Of a stretch of DNA of 64,000 nucleotides, positions 48,691 through 57,577 are shown one piece after another. The notes beneath the pieces were generated by a model. That model saw only the letters and a list, made by a program, of their open reading frames with translations, did no database searches and was not told the DNA's origin. This DNA is from Caballeronia concitans (GTDB lineage: Bacteria > Pseudomonadota > Gammaproteobacteria > Burkholderiales > Burkholderiaceae). The stretch lies in assembly GCF_001544615.1 (NCBI RefSeq), contig NZ_FCNV02000001.1, forward strand, positions 310,001-374,000. The letters are read 5' to 3'. A program made the translations under genes and the position numbers. The first letter of the stretch is position 1, and each line of letters begins with the position of its first letter.

Positions 48691-49059
48691 ATGGCGCTCA
48701 CTGGCATTCGCAAAACCACTCGGCTTCTCGCTTGTACCGCGCTCGCTGCGCTGGCGGCGGCGGGATCGCTCGCGCTCGCGGGTCCGCGAGTGGAATGGCT
48801 GTCGCCCGCGGTGTACGCGGATTCGCCGGACAATCGCCAGTCGCTGCACTACACGCCGGTCGCCGCGAAGGACGGGCTCACGCCCATCAGTGCCGAAGTG
48901 CGCCCCGGTCCGCAGGCCGAGCAGGCCGCGCCTTTCCGTGGCGCGGGATCGATCCGTGCCGACATCACGCGCTACAACCAGGAGCGCAGTCTGCCGCGTC
49001 CGCAAGGCCGCCCGTCGGATGACGGTCGCGCGCCCGCCAATTCGAACTTCCGCAACTGA
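48691..49059 (+). CDS. Small exported hypothetical protein
   Basis: A 122-residue protein with a signal peptide (Arg/Lys-containing start, then ACTALAALAAAGSLALAG) and a short polar, Pro/Arg-rich mature part without recognised domains. ATG 48691 is the best start because the signal peptide begins there; the upstream open frame is Arg-rich noise. No clear ribosome site, so confidence is moderate. Confidence 0.5.
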   Translation: MALTGIRKTTRLLACTALAALAAAGSLALAGPRVEWLSPAVYADSPDNRQSLHYTPVAAKDGLTPISAEVRPGPQAEQAAPFRGAGSIRADITRYNQERSLPRPQGRPSDDGRAPANSNFRN

Positions 49060-49550
49060 GCGCGTCGGTGGCCGCGTAAGCGAACATCGGCCATAGCCGC
49101 TGAAAAGCAGTTATCCAAAAATAATTGGCGCGTCCAGCGCGCGTGTCACGGTGACGTAATCTCGCCACAGTGACGCATCACATTTCCCCTTAGACATTCC
49201 CCTCTTTTTTGCGCGCAAGGACAATGCGGCCTTCGGCTGATTGCGTGTATCCAGCAGTTTCCAAACTCCTTTCATCGCGTCCAGCGGCCCGCCGGCTCGA
49301 ATGCTCCGGTGCGGTCCGTCACGTCGCTGCGGCGCGTGAACAGGAAAGCGACCGGCGGCGTCATCGGCGCCCATGCCCCGGAGTACCGGAACCGCTATAC
49401 CCGCGATAACCAGAAACATTTTTGACCGGATAAATGGTCCGTAAAGATGGTGCCGCCTCACAAGCGCAACGCCCTCGCCCAGAAGCCCATTACGCCGGTC
49501 AGACGAGGCGAAGCAATGTCCCTCGCCCGCCACGCTTTTAATTTTTGACA
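49060..49550. other. Long leader region upstream of the porin
   Basis: About 500 bases. It contains a small perfect repeat GTCAC-G-GTGAC (49145-49155) but no promoter pair that I trust. An open frame on the minus strand covers most of it but lacks gene-like features. Confidence 0.4.
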
Positions 49551-49565
49551 AAGACAGGAGAGTTC

Positions 49566-50672
49566 ATGAAGCCAACCGTCAACCGTGCGACGCAGAAATC
49601 GGTGAAAGCAACGGTCAAAGCGACCGCCGTCGCAGCGATGATCGGCTTTTTCGCGGCAGGCGCCGCGCACGCGCAGTCGAGCGTTTCGCTGTACGGCCAG
49701 GTCGACGAATGGGTCGGCGCAACCAAGTTTCCGGGCGGCGAACGCGCGTGGAACGTGAGCGGCGGCGGCATGTCGACGTCGTACTGGGGCATGAAGGGCT
49801 CGGAAGATCTGGGCGGCGGCTACAAGGCGATCTTCACGCTCGAGAGCTTCTTCCGCGCGCAAAACGGCCAGTACGGCCGCTTCCAGGGCGACACGTTCTT
49901 CGCCCGTAACTCGTATGTCGGCATTCAAGGCCCGATCGGTACGTTCACCGCCGGCCGCCTGACCACCCAACTCTTCGTCTCGACGATTCTGTTCAACCCG
50001 TTCGTCGATTCGTACGTCTTCTCGCCGATGGTCTACCACGTGTTCCTGGGCCAGGGCACGTTCCCGACCTACACGACCGACCAGGGCGTGACGGGCGATT
50101 CCGGCTGGAACAACGCGGTCCAGTACACGACGCCGGACTTCAACGGCCTGTCGGGCAGCGCGATGTACGCATTCGGCAACAACGCGGGCGATGGCCGCTC
50201 GAAGAAGTACAGCGCGCAGTTCCTGTACTTCCACGGCCCGTTCGCGGCGACCGGCGTCTACCAGTACGTCAACTTCAACGCGACGCCGGGCGACCTGCCG
50301 ACGTCGAACGCGTTCGTCACGCCGGGCTTCAAGAGCCAGAGCGTCGGGCAACTGGGCGCATCGTTCGACATGAAGTACGTGAAGTTCTTCGCGCAGTACA
50401 TGTACACGAAGAACGACATCGACAACGGCTCGTTCCACGTCAACACGGGGCAGGGCGGCGTGACGGTGCCGGTCGGCCCGGGCACGGTGATGGCCTCGTA
50501 CGCGTACTCGCGCAGCAACGGCGGTCTGGACCAGACGCACAAGAGCTGGGCGGTCGGCTACGACTATCCGCTTTCGAAGCGCACCGACGTCTACGCGGCT
50601 TACCTGAACGACAAGTACACGAGCCTGTCGACGGGCGATACGTTCGGCGTCGGCATCCGCGCGAAGTTCTAA
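49566..50672 (+). CDS. Gram-negative trimeric porin
   Basis: A 368-residue outer-membrane beta-barrel of the Burkholderia-type (OmpC-like) porin family. An extended signal peptide ends in GAAHAQ; the mature part starts SSVSLYGQVDE, shows alternating beta-strand pattern, the loop-3 region GRLTTQLF and the terminal strand ending in Phe (GVGIRAKF), which is the BAM signal. Preceded by GACAGGAGAG. Confidence 0.93.
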   Translation: MKPTVNRATQKSVKATVKATAVAAMIGFFAAGAAHAQSSVSLYGQVDEWVGATKFPGGERAWNVSGGGMSTSYWGMKGSEDLGGGYKAIFTLESFFRAQNGQYGRFQGDTFFARNSYVGIQGPIGTFTAGRLTTQLFVSTILFNPFVDSYVFSPMVYHVFLGQGTFPTYTTDQGVTGDSGWNNAVQYTTPDFNGLSGSAMYAFGNNAGDGRSKKYSAQFLYFHGPFAATGVYQYVNFNATPGDLPTSNAFVTPGFKSQSVGQLGASFDMKYVKFFAQYMYTKNDIDNGSFHVNTGQGGVTVPVGPGTVMASYAYSRSNGGLDQTHKSWAVGYDYPLSKRTDVYAAYLNDKYTSLSTGDTFGVGIRAKF

Positions 50673-50694
50673 GCGCGCAGGGCCGGTTCGAACG

Positions 50695-50727
50695 AAAACA
50701 CCGCGTCGAGTACGCGGTGTTTTTTCT
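50695..50727. terminator. Bidirectional terminator between porin and nitronate monooxygenase genes
   Basis: An 11-bp stem AAAACACCGCG / CGCGGTGTTTT (50695-50705 with 50713-50723) with T residues following on the plus strand and the complementary run on the other side. Confidence 0.9.
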
Positions 50728-50745
50728 CGTCGATCACAAAAGCAT

Positions 50746-51708
50746 TCAGCGGATCCCGAGCCGCTTCTTCGTGTCGTCGTATTCCTGTTTCAGCCGCGCG
50801 ACGAGCTCCGCCACGCTCGGCACGTCGCTCATCAGGCCGACGCCCTGGCCCGCGCCCCAGATGTCCTTCCACGCCTTCGCCTTGCTCGACCCGTCGCTGA
50901 AGTTCATCGCGGTCTTGTCGGATTCGGGCAGCGCGTCCGGGTCCAGCCCCGCGTTCACGATGCTCTGGCGAATGTAATTGCCGTGCACGCCCGTGAAGAG
51001 GTTCGTGTAGACGATGTCCGACGCGTTCGCATCGACGATCGCCTGCTTGTAGCTTTCGAGCGCGTGCGCCTCGCGGGTCGCGATGAAGCGCGTGCCCATA
51101 TACGCGAGATCCGCGCCCATCGCTTGCGCGGCGAGAATCGAGCCGCCGTTGGCGATGGAACCGGACAGCACGATGGGCCCGTCGAAAATGCGTCGCACTT
51201 CGCCGACGAGCGCGAACGGCGACGTCGTGCCCGCGTGCCCGCCCGCGCCGGCCGCGACGAGAATCAGGCCGTCGACGCCCGCATCGAGCGCCTTCTGCGC
51301 GTGTCGCAGATTGATGACGTCGTGCAGCACGATCCCGCCATACGAATGCACCGCGTCGATCATTTCCCTGACCGGCGCGCGCAGACTCGTGATGAAGATC
51401 GGCACCTTGTGCTCGACGCACACGCGCACGTCATGTTCGAGCCGCGCGTTCGACTGATGCACGATCTGATTCACCGCGATCGGCCCGACCACGGCGTCCG
51501 GATTCGCCGCCTTGTGCTCGACGAGCGATGCCTGAATCTGCGTGAGCCATTCATCGAGCAATTCGGCCGGGCGCGCGTTCAGCGCGGGAAATGATCCGAC
51601 GATGCCCGCCTTGCACTGCGCGAGCACGAGTTCGGGATAGCTGACGATGAACATCGGCGAGCCGATCACCGGCAACGCGAGGTTTTGCAGGACGGCAGGA
51701 AGGGCCAT
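50746..51708 (-). CDS. NAD(P)H-dependent flavin oxidoreductase, nitronate monooxygenase family
   Basis: A 320-residue FMN-binding TIM-barrel enzyme. FMN phosphate motifs LVAAGAGGHAG and GPIVLSGSIANG are present, as in class I nitronate monooxygenases and related 2-nitropropane dioxygenases, which oxidise alkyl nitronates. Class and substrate cannot be fixed by eye. Preceded by AGGAGA. A TATAAT box and a palindrome lie about 80 bases upstream. Confidence 0.88.
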   Translation of the reverse strand: MALPAVLQNLALPVIGSPMFIVSYPELVLAQCKAGIVGSFPALNARPAELLDEWLTQIQASLVEHKAANPDAVVGPIAVNQIVHQSNARLEHDVRVCVEHKVPIFITSLRAPVREMIDAVHSYGGIVLHDVINLRHAQKALDAGVDGLILVAAGAGGHAGTTSPFALVGEVRRIFDGPIVLSGSIANGGSILAAQAMGADLAYMGTRFIATREAHALESYKQAIVDANASDIVYTNLFTGVHGNYIRQSIVNAGLDPDALPESDKTAMNFSDGSSKAKAWKDIWGAGQGVGLMSDVPSVAELVARLKQEYDDTKKRLGIR

Positions 51709-51782
51709 GCGCGAGTCTCCTGATTGTTTTCCGCGGCGCTCTTATTCGATGCAATGCAAGGATGCACCCGCGCATCGAATCA

Positions 51783-51801
51783 GAACGATCGTTCGATTAT
51801 A
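51783..51801 (-). promoter_or_regulatory. TATAAT box followed by a 12-bp palindrome, upstream of the flavin oxidoreductase gene
   Basis: On the minus strand TATAAT (51801-51796) is followed directly by CGAACGATCGTTC; GAACGATCGTTC (51783-51794) is a perfect palindrome placed at the likely transcription start, where a TetR-type repressor would act. The -35 is weak. The divergent hydrolase gene begins 140 bases away. Confidence 0.6.
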
Positions 51802-51934
51802 GGCATGGCGCATGGCGCTTCGAACCCGGCAAATCCCGAGGAAGTCCTCGGTTTCGGGCGATCACCGTCGCCGAAGCCGTTGCGATGCGAACGCCGCGCC
51901 TACAATGAGCCGAACGCCACAACAAGAACACATC

Positions 51935-52831
51935 ATGTCTTTTGGAGACTACGCGCCGTTTCGCATTGAAACCACGGAGTCGGGCGTCGGCATTGCCGGG
52001 GTCAAGGGCGGCGACGGTCCGCCGCTTCTGCTCCTGCACGGCCATCCGCAGACACACGAAATCTGGCACAGATGCGCCGACGTGCTCGCGCGCCACTTCA
52101 CCGTGATCGCCACGGATCTGCGCGGCTACGGCGCATCGTCGAAGCCTGAGAGCGACGAGCATCACACGCCGTATTCGAAGCGCGCGATGGCCGCCGATCA
52201 GGTCGCGGTGATGCGTCACTTCGGCTTCGAGCGATTTCTCGTCTGCGCGCATGATCGCGGGGCGCGCGTCGCGCATCGGCTGGCGATGGATTTTCCCGAT
52301 GCCGTCGATCGCCTGATGCTGCTCGACATCGCGCCGACGCTCGCCATGTACGAAGCGACGGACCGCGCATTCGCGACCGCGTACTTCCACTGGTTCTTCC
52401 TGATTCAGCCGTCGCCGCTGCCGGAACTGCTGATCGGCGGCAATCCGGACGCGTATATCGACCGCGTGATGGGCAACCGTCACGCGGGTCTCGCGCCGTT
52501 CGCGCCGCACGCGTTGCAGGCTTACCGCGATGCGCTGGCGCAGCCGGGCGCGGTCTTCGCGATGTGCGAGGACTATCGCGCGTCGGCGAGCATCGATCTC
52601 GAACACGATCGCGCCGACCTCGAACGCGGCCTGCGGATCGCGTGTCCGTTGCGCGTGCTGTGGGGCGAGGAAGGCGTGATCGAGCGATGCTTCGACGCGC
52701 TCGGCGAATGGCGGCGCGTTGCCCGCGACGTGAGCGGCCGCGCGCTGCCGTGCGGGCATTACATTCCCGAGGAACAGCCTGACATGCTCGTCGACGAGAT
52801 GCTCGCGTTTTTCAGGGCGGATGCGTCCTGA
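51935..52831 (+). CDS. Alpha/beta hydrolase, haloacetate dehalogenase-like
   Basis: A 298-residue alpha/beta hydrolase. The nucleophile position is Asp (CAHDRGARVAH), as in fluoroacetate/haloacetate dehalogenases; RGYGASS supplies the substrate-binding Arg region, HWFFL the halide-site Trp, and CGHYIPEEQP the catalytic His. Likely hydrolyses haloacetates or a similar ester/halide. An upstream in-frame ATG at 51905 is an alternative start. Confidence 0.87.
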   Translation: MSFGDYAPFRIETTESGVGIAGVKGGDGPPLLLLHGHPQTHEIWHRCADVLARHFTVIATDLRGYGASSKPESDEHHTPYSKRAMAADQVAVMRHFGFERFLVCAHDRGARVAHRLAMDFPDAVDRLMLLDIAPTLAMYEATDRAFATAYFHWFFLIQPSPLPELLIGGNPDAYIDRVMGNRHAGLAPFAPHALQAYRDALAQPGAVFAMCEDYRASASIDLEHDRADLERGLRIACPLRVLWGEEGVIERCFDALGEWRRVARDVSGRALPCGHYIPEEQPDMLVDEMLAFFRADAS

Positions 52832-52964
52832 AAGCGGAATCGGTAAAGACGACGCGCGGTCATCGGCTATTTAGCTAGCCGTTAAATTTCTGTAGGGAAA
52901 GCACCGATGCACGCACGATAGCGTCGGGTTAGGATGAATCTCGACGTTGATCACGTCTATGTTC

Positions 52965-52999
52965 GCCGCTTGCCGTAGCTGACAAGCGGCTTTCTTTTT
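52965..52999 (+). terminator. Rho-independent terminator 130 bases after the hydrolase gene
   Basis: Stem GCCGCTTG / CAAGCGGC (52965-52972 with 52983-52990) followed by TTTCTTTTT. It lies well after the hydrolase stop, leaving a long 3' region. Confidence 0.85.
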
Positions 53000-53005
53000 G
53001 GCGCT

Positions 53006-53917
53006 TCACGCGGCCGCTATCACGCCGCCGTTCACCGTCACCGCGCCGCTCTTCGCCAGTTCCCCGACCAGTTTTTCCAGCAACGCGCGGCGCTCGTTCG
53101 GCGCGGCGAGCGCATCGGCGGCGGCGCGCATGGCGCGGGCATTCGTCGTCATTTCGAGAAGCGCGTCGAAGCTCATGGCGCGCACGTCCATCAGCTTGAA
53201 CACGATCAACACCTTCAGCGCATTCTTCGCGTTGCGCGCGGGATCGGCCTGCAAGTAATCGAGCCGCGACGACGCGACATCCAGCGCCCGCGCGACATCC
53301 GAAAACGGCGCGCCGTGGCCGGGAATCACGATGTCGATATCGAGCCGCGCGATCAGATCCAGCACCGCGCGTTCTTCCGCGAAGCCGCTTTCGCCTTCCA
53401 GTTCCGGAAAGATCACGCCGAAGCCGTTTTCCCACAAGGCGTCGGCGCTGATGAGAATGCGCGCGTCGGCGCAATAGAGCATGAGCGAATGCGGATCGTG
53501 GCCCGGCGCGCCGAGCACGGACCATGACAAGCCGCCGAGCGCGAGCGCCGCGCCGTTTTGAATCGTGCCGCTGAAACCGAAGCGCTCGCAGCGCTGGCCG
53601 GTGGCGTCGAAGGTCAGCGCGTCTTCGTTCCAGTCGCGAACGGCTTGCGCCTCGCCGGACGGAATCAGCGTTTTGCACGCGTACGTGGCCTGAAGCAACG
53701 CGTTGCCGCCGCAATGATCCGAATGCAGATGCGTGTTCACGATCAGATCGAGCCCGCGCGCGCCGAGCTTTTGTCGCACGAGCGCGAGCGTTTGCGGCGC
53801 GTGCGCGACGTAACCCGTATCGACGAGCGCCGCGCCTTCTTCGCTCATGAACAGCACGTTGTTCGACGAGAGCCAGCCGCGCTCGAACACGGTCATCGAT
53901 TCGGGCAGCGCGTTCAT
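53006..53917 (-). CDS. MBL-fold metallohydrolase
   Basis: A 303-residue metallo-beta-lactamase-fold protein with the zinc motif NTHLHSDHCGGN, GAPGHDPHS (third ligand), the bridging Asp in ISADALWENG, and PGHGAPFS. Similar to glyoxalase-II-like hydrolases. ATG 53917 lies in an ATGA overlap with the upstream gene; it is the last gene of a six-gene minus-strand operon. Confidence 0.9.
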   Translation of the reverse strand: MNALPESMTVFERGWLSSNNVLFMSEEGAALVDTGYVAHAPQTLALVRQKLGARGLDLIVNTHLHSDHCGGNALLQATYACKTLIPSGEAQAVRDWNEDALTFDATGQRCERFGFSGTIQNGAALALGGLSWSVLGAPGHDPHSLMLYCADARILISADALWENGFGVIFPELEGESGFAEERAVLDLIARLDIDIVIPGHGAPFSDVARALDVASSRLDYLQADPARNAKNALKVLIVFKLMDVRAMSFDALLEMTTNARAMRAAADALAAPNERRALLEKLVGELAKSGAVTVNGGVIAAA

Positions 53918-54510
53918 GGTGCGGCGTCCTTCGGCATCACGACGATCGTCGCCGTCGCCTTCATCACCGTTTCGCCGAACTGGTTGCGCGCGCCGCCTTC
54001 GAGTTTCACGAGATCGCCGCGCAGGCTCGCTTTCCATTTCGCGTCGATGACCTGCCAGCGCATCGTGATGACATCGTTCGCCTTCACGGCGCGCGTGAGC
54101 TTGATGTTGAACTCCAGCCCGAGCGGCTGCGCGTACTGCGAGAAATGCGTGGCGATCAACGCCATCAGATGCGCGGTCGGCTGCGTGCCCGAAGCGATCA
54201 GCGCGCCGAAACGGCTCGCGCGCGCGTAGGCGTCGTCGTGATGCAGCGGATTGCGGTCGTCCACGAGCGTCGCGAAATGGCGAATGGAATCGGGCGGCAG
54301 CGAAAGTGTCGCTTCGAACGATTCGCCGACGGTCACGATGCGCGCGCCCAGCCGACGGCTTTCGACGCGCGCAAGCACGGCGCGTTTCGCGTCGTCGTCA
54401 TATGCGGACCACGCGGCGATTTCGTCGATGGTGCGGAAACAGCCGTCGCAGAAGCCGGTTTCCGCGTTCATGCGGCAGACATCGACGCACGGCGACGCCA
54501 CGCCGTTCAT
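53914..54510 (-). CDS. DUF1289 domain fused to a MaoC-like hot-dog domain
   Basis: A 198-residue two-part protein. Residues 5-45 form a DUF1289 cysteine module (SPCVDVCRM ... FCDGCFRTIDEI, four Cys, probably metal-binding). Residues 65-195 form a MaoC-type hot-dog domain with the hydratase Asp/His motif DDRNPLHHDD. The likely role is hydration of an enoyl-CoA (inference). It overlaps both neighbours by one to four bases. Confidence 0.85.
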   Translation of the reverse strand: MNGVASPCVDVCRMNAETGFCDGCFRTIDEIAAWSAYDDDAKRAVLARVESRRLGARIVTVGESFEATLSLPPDSIRHFATLVDDRNPLHHDDAYARASRFGALIASGTQPTAHLMALIATHFSQYAQPLGLEFNIKLTRAVKANDVITMRWQVIDAKWKASLRGDLVKLEGGARNQFGETVMKATATIVVMPKDAAP

Positions 54511-55019
54511 CACGACGCCGTTTCGCGCAACGCGACATCGACCACCGGCGCGCCCGTCAACTCGACCAGCTCGCGCGGCGACAGGTTGAACACCGCATGC
54601 GGATGCCCCGCCGCGGCCCACAGGCTGTCGAGCGCGAGCAGGTCTTCGTCGATCAGCGTGACGGGCGCGACCGCGTGACCGATCGGACAAACGCCGCCAA
54701 TCGCGTAGCCGGTCTTCTCGCGCACGAACTTCGCGTCCGCGCGGGCCAGCGCGCCGACCCGCGCCGCGACCTTCGCTTCGTCGACGCGATTCGCGCCGCT
54801 CGCGATCACGAGCACGGGCGCGTCGTCGTCGCGGCGTCGAAAGAGAATGGACTTCGCGATCTGCGCGATGGCGCAGTCGAGACCGGCCGCCGCTTCCGCC
54901 GATGTCTTGCCGGTCTCCGGCAGCATCACGACCGGATGCGGATGGCCGCGTTCCTTCAGCAGCAGCGCGACGCGGCGCGCGGATTCGGGGAGGGCGTCGA
55001 TAGGAGTGGGTTCGATCAT
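54510..55019 (-). CDS. YbaK/EbsC-type aminoacyl-tRNA deacylase
   Basis: A 169-residue single-domain trans-editing protein of the YbaK/ProXp group, with the substrate-site Lys in QIAKSILFR and the GGVCPIGH loop. Clears mischarged tRNA such as Cys- or Ala-tRNA(Pro). The ATG at 55019 lies 13 bases after the HMG-CoA lyase stop; its own stop overlaps the next start by one base. Confidence 0.88.
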   Translation of the reverse strand: MIEPTPIDALPESARRVALLLKERGHPHPVVMLPETGKTSAEAAAGLDCAIAQIAKSILFRRRDDDAPVLVIASGANRVDEAKVAARVGALARADAKFVREKTGYAIGGVCPIGHAVAPVTLIDEDLLALDSLWAAAGHPHAVFNLSPRELVELTGAPVVDVALRETAS

Positions 55020-55032
55020 CGGTTGTCCTTTG

Positions 55033-55953
55033 TCATGCACACGCGTCGCCGCCGCGCTTTTTCGCGAGCAGCGCCTTGCCCGCACGCGATGCGCTCGGCT
55101 TGCCGATCGCGCGCGAAATGAAATCGCCGATCTCGACGAGTTCGTCCAGATTCACGCCGGTCTGGATGCCCAAGCCGTTCATCAGATACACGACGTCCTC
55201 GGTCGCCACGTTGCCCGTCGCGCCTTTCGCATACGGACAGCCGCCGAGGCCCGCGACCGACGCGTGAAAAATCTCGATGCCTTCGAGCAGCGCCGCATAG
55301 ATGTTGCCGATGGCCTGGCCATACGTATCGTGAAAGTGGCCGGAAAGACGCTCGCGCGGGAACACCTTCGACGCCGCCGCGACGACTTCGCGCGTGCGCG
55401 CGGGCGTGGCGACGCCGATGGTGTCCGCGATGTCGATTTCATCGCAGCCGAGCGCCTTCATGCGCTCGACGACATCGACCACGGACGCGACGCTCACTTC
55501 GCCCTGATAAGGGCAGCCGAGCGCGCACGAGATGCTGCCGCGCAGCCGCAAGCCCGCTTCCTTCGCGGCTTTCGCGACCGGCTCGAAGCGCGCGATGCTT
55601 TCTGCGATGCTGCAATTGATGTTCTTCTGCGAGAACGCTTCGCTGGCCGCGCCGAAGATCACGATTTCATCGGCCTTCGCTTCGAGCGCGCCTTCGAAGC
55701 CGCGCATGTTCGGCGTCAGCACGGAATAGATGGTGCCCGGACGACGCTCGATGCCGGCGAGCAGCGCGGCGGCGTCGGCCATTTGCGGCACCCATTTCGG
55801 CGATACGAACGACGTCGATTCCACATTGACGATGCCCGCGCCCGCGAGCCGGTTCACCAGCTCGATTTTCGTTTCGGTGGGCACGAACGTCTTTTCGTTC
55901 TGCAGGCCGTCGCGCGGCCCGACTTCGACGATCTTCACTTTCGACGGGATCAT
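55033..55953 (-). CDS. mvaB: Hydroxymethylglutaryl-CoA lyase
   Basis: Cleaves HMG-CoA to acetyl-CoA and acetoacetate, the last step of leucine breakdown. The 306-residue HMGL-like TIM barrel has the metal site EVGPRDGLQNE, the metal His pair in GHFHDTYG and the signature Cys loop GLGGCPYAKGATGN. Middle of the six-gene operon. Confidence 0.95.
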   Translation of the reverse strand: MIPSKVKIVEVGPRDGLQNEKTFVPTETKIELVNRLAGAGIVNVESTSFVSPKWVPQMADAAALLAGIERRPGTIYSVLTPNMRGFEGALEAKADEIVIFGAASEAFSQKNINCSIAESIARFEPVAKAAKEAGLRLRGSISCALGCPYQGEVSVASVVDVVERMKALGCDEIDIADTIGVATPARTREVVAAASKVFPRERLSGHFHDTYGQAIGNIYAALLEGIEIFHASVAGLGGCPYAKGATGNVATEDVVYLMNGLGIQTGVNLDELVEIGDFISRAIGKPSASRAGKALLAKKRGGDACA

Positions 55954-55986
55954 GCTTGTCTCCTTCTCATTGAATGCGCCCGCGTT

Positions 55987-56928
55987 TCAATAGCCGCGCT
56001 TGAAATCCACTATGCCGCTGATCGTTTCGCCGCGCGCGAGCGCTTTGATCTTCGCGGCGATCTGCACGATGCTCTCTTCGCGCAAGGTTTCCGCCGAAAT
56101 ATGCGGCGTCACGCTCACGCGCGGATGCCGCCAGAACGCATGTTCCTTCGGCAGCGGTTCGGTGTGAAACACGTCGAGCATCGCGCCTGCGATCTGGCCG
56201 CTGTCGAGTGCGCCGATGAGATCGGCATCGACGAGATGCGCGCCGCGCGCCACGTTCACCAGATACGCGCCGCGCGCGAGCTTGCCGAACGCGCGCGCGT
56301 TCAGAATGCCTTCGGTATCCGGCGTATGCGGCAGCAGGTTGATGAGCATATGCGCGCCGTCGAGGAAGGCATCGAACTGATCCGGGCCCGCGTAGACCGC
56401 GACGCCTTCCAGCTCTTTCGCCGTACGGCTATAGCCGCGCACCGGCACGCCGAGCGCCACGAGCGCGCGCGCCACTTCGCCGCCGAGCACGCCCAAGCCC
56501 AGCACGCCGACGATGAAATCCTTGCGCGCATGTTGCGTGCGCTTCTCCCAGCGGCCTTCGCGTTGCAGCGCCTCGTATTCGTCGAACCGGCGCATGTAGC
56601 GCAGCACCGCGTACGTCGCGTATTCGACCATTTGCTGCGCCATGCCCGTGTCTTCGAGACGCACGAGCATCGCGCTGGGCGGCAGCGTGCCGGGTTCCTT
56701 GCGTTCGACATCGAGAATGGCATCGACACCCGCGCCGAGATTGAACACGGCTTTGAGATCCGGCCGGTTCGCGAACAAGTCGCGCGGCGCGCGCCAGACG
56801 ACCGCGTAATCGGCGGGCGCGGTATCGCCCGGTTGCCACACGCGCACGTCCGCTTCCGGCAATTCGCGGGCAAAGCCGCGCAGCCAGGCATCGGTGTCGG
56901 TGTTCTGTTCGTAAAAGATGATCTTCAT
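55987..56928 (-). CDS. ghrA: 2-hydroxyacid dehydrogenase, GhrA-type glyoxylate/hydroxypyruvate reductase
   Basis: A 313-residue NAD(P)H-dependent reductase. The Rossmann motif GVLGLGVLGG, the catalytic Arg in NVARGAHLV, Glu in VFHTEPLP and His in TPHISAETL are all seen, and the short N-terminal domain starting MKIIFYEQ is GhrA-like. Reduces glyoxylate or hydroxypyruvate. Second gene of the operon. Confidence 0.92.
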   Translation of the reverse strand: MKIIFYEQNTDTDAWLRGFARELPEADVRVWQPGDTAPADYAVVWRAPRDLFANRPDLKAVFNLGAGVDAILDVERKEPGTLPPSAMLVRLEDTGMAQQMVEYATYAVLRYMRRFDEYEALQREGRWEKRTQHARKDFIVGVLGLGVLGGEVARALVALGVPVRGYSRTAKELEGVAVYAGPDQFDAFLDGAHMLINLLPHTPDTEGILNARAFGKLARGAYLVNVARGAHLVDADLIGALDSGQIAGAMLDVFHTEPLPKEHAFWRHPRVSVTPHISAETLREESIVQIAAKIKALARGETISGIVDFKRGY

Positions 56929-56945
56929 GCGGCTTCTCGTCGAGC

Positions 56946-57428
56946 TTATTTGGCGAAGAGCTGGCCGATGTCGTTGAACGCCTTGAATTCCAGCGCGTTG
57001 CCGCATGGATCGAGGAAGAACATGGTCGCCTGTTCGCCGACTTCGCCCTTGAAGCGGATGTGCGGCTCGATGATGAACTTCGTGCCCACGCCCTTGAGCC
57101 GTTCGGCGAGCGCGTGCCAGTCGCTCATCGACAGCACGACGCCGAAGTGGCGCACGGGAACGTCGTCGCCATCGACGTCGTTCTTCGCGGCGGGCCGCGC
57201 CTCGTCCGGCGACAGATGCGCGACCAGCTGATGACCGAAGAAATCGAAATCGACCCAGTCAGGCGAGCTGCGGCCTTCCGGGCAGCCGAGCAGTTCGCCG
57301 TAGAACGCGCGGGCGTTCTCGAGGCTCGTGACGGGAAAAGCGAGGTGGAACGGTTGCAGCGTGCGTTGCGTTCGCGAATGATCCGCGTGCTCGAAGCGGT
57401 CGGCGGATTCGTCGGGCAGATCGGACAT
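56946..57428 (-). CDS. VOC-family (glyoxalase/dioxygenase fold) protein
   Basis: A 160-residue vicinal-oxygen-chelate protein with metal-type positions in [42 protein letters not shown] and the terminal GNALEFKAF. Function within the family unknown. GGAGG stands 6 bases before ATG 57428. It is the first gene of the operon ending with the MBL-fold gene. Confidence 0.88.
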   Translation of the reverse strand: MSDLPDESADRFEHADHSRTQRTLQPFHLAFPVTSLENARAFYGELLGCPEGRSSPDWVDFDFFGHQLVAHLSPDEARPAAKNDVDGDDVPVRHFGVVLSMSDWHALAERLKGVGTKFIIEPHIRFKGEVGEQATMFFLDPCGNALEFKAFNDIGQLFAK

Positions 57429-57577
57429 AACGGCCTCCGTGTGGTGTATCGGCACATTCTACGGTGCCTGCTTGCGGCGTTCACGTCGCGCATATGGAAA
57501 TGACGATTGAATCGTTCGCGCGCGGCGTGCGTCACGGGACAATGACGCCTGAACAGAACGCGGCGCGCGAGGCAGCC

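Noticed and set aside
49111-49551. 146-codon minus-strand open frame in the porin leader
   Set aside because: No ribosome site, no recognisable domain, and it would start inside the porin ribosome-binding region.
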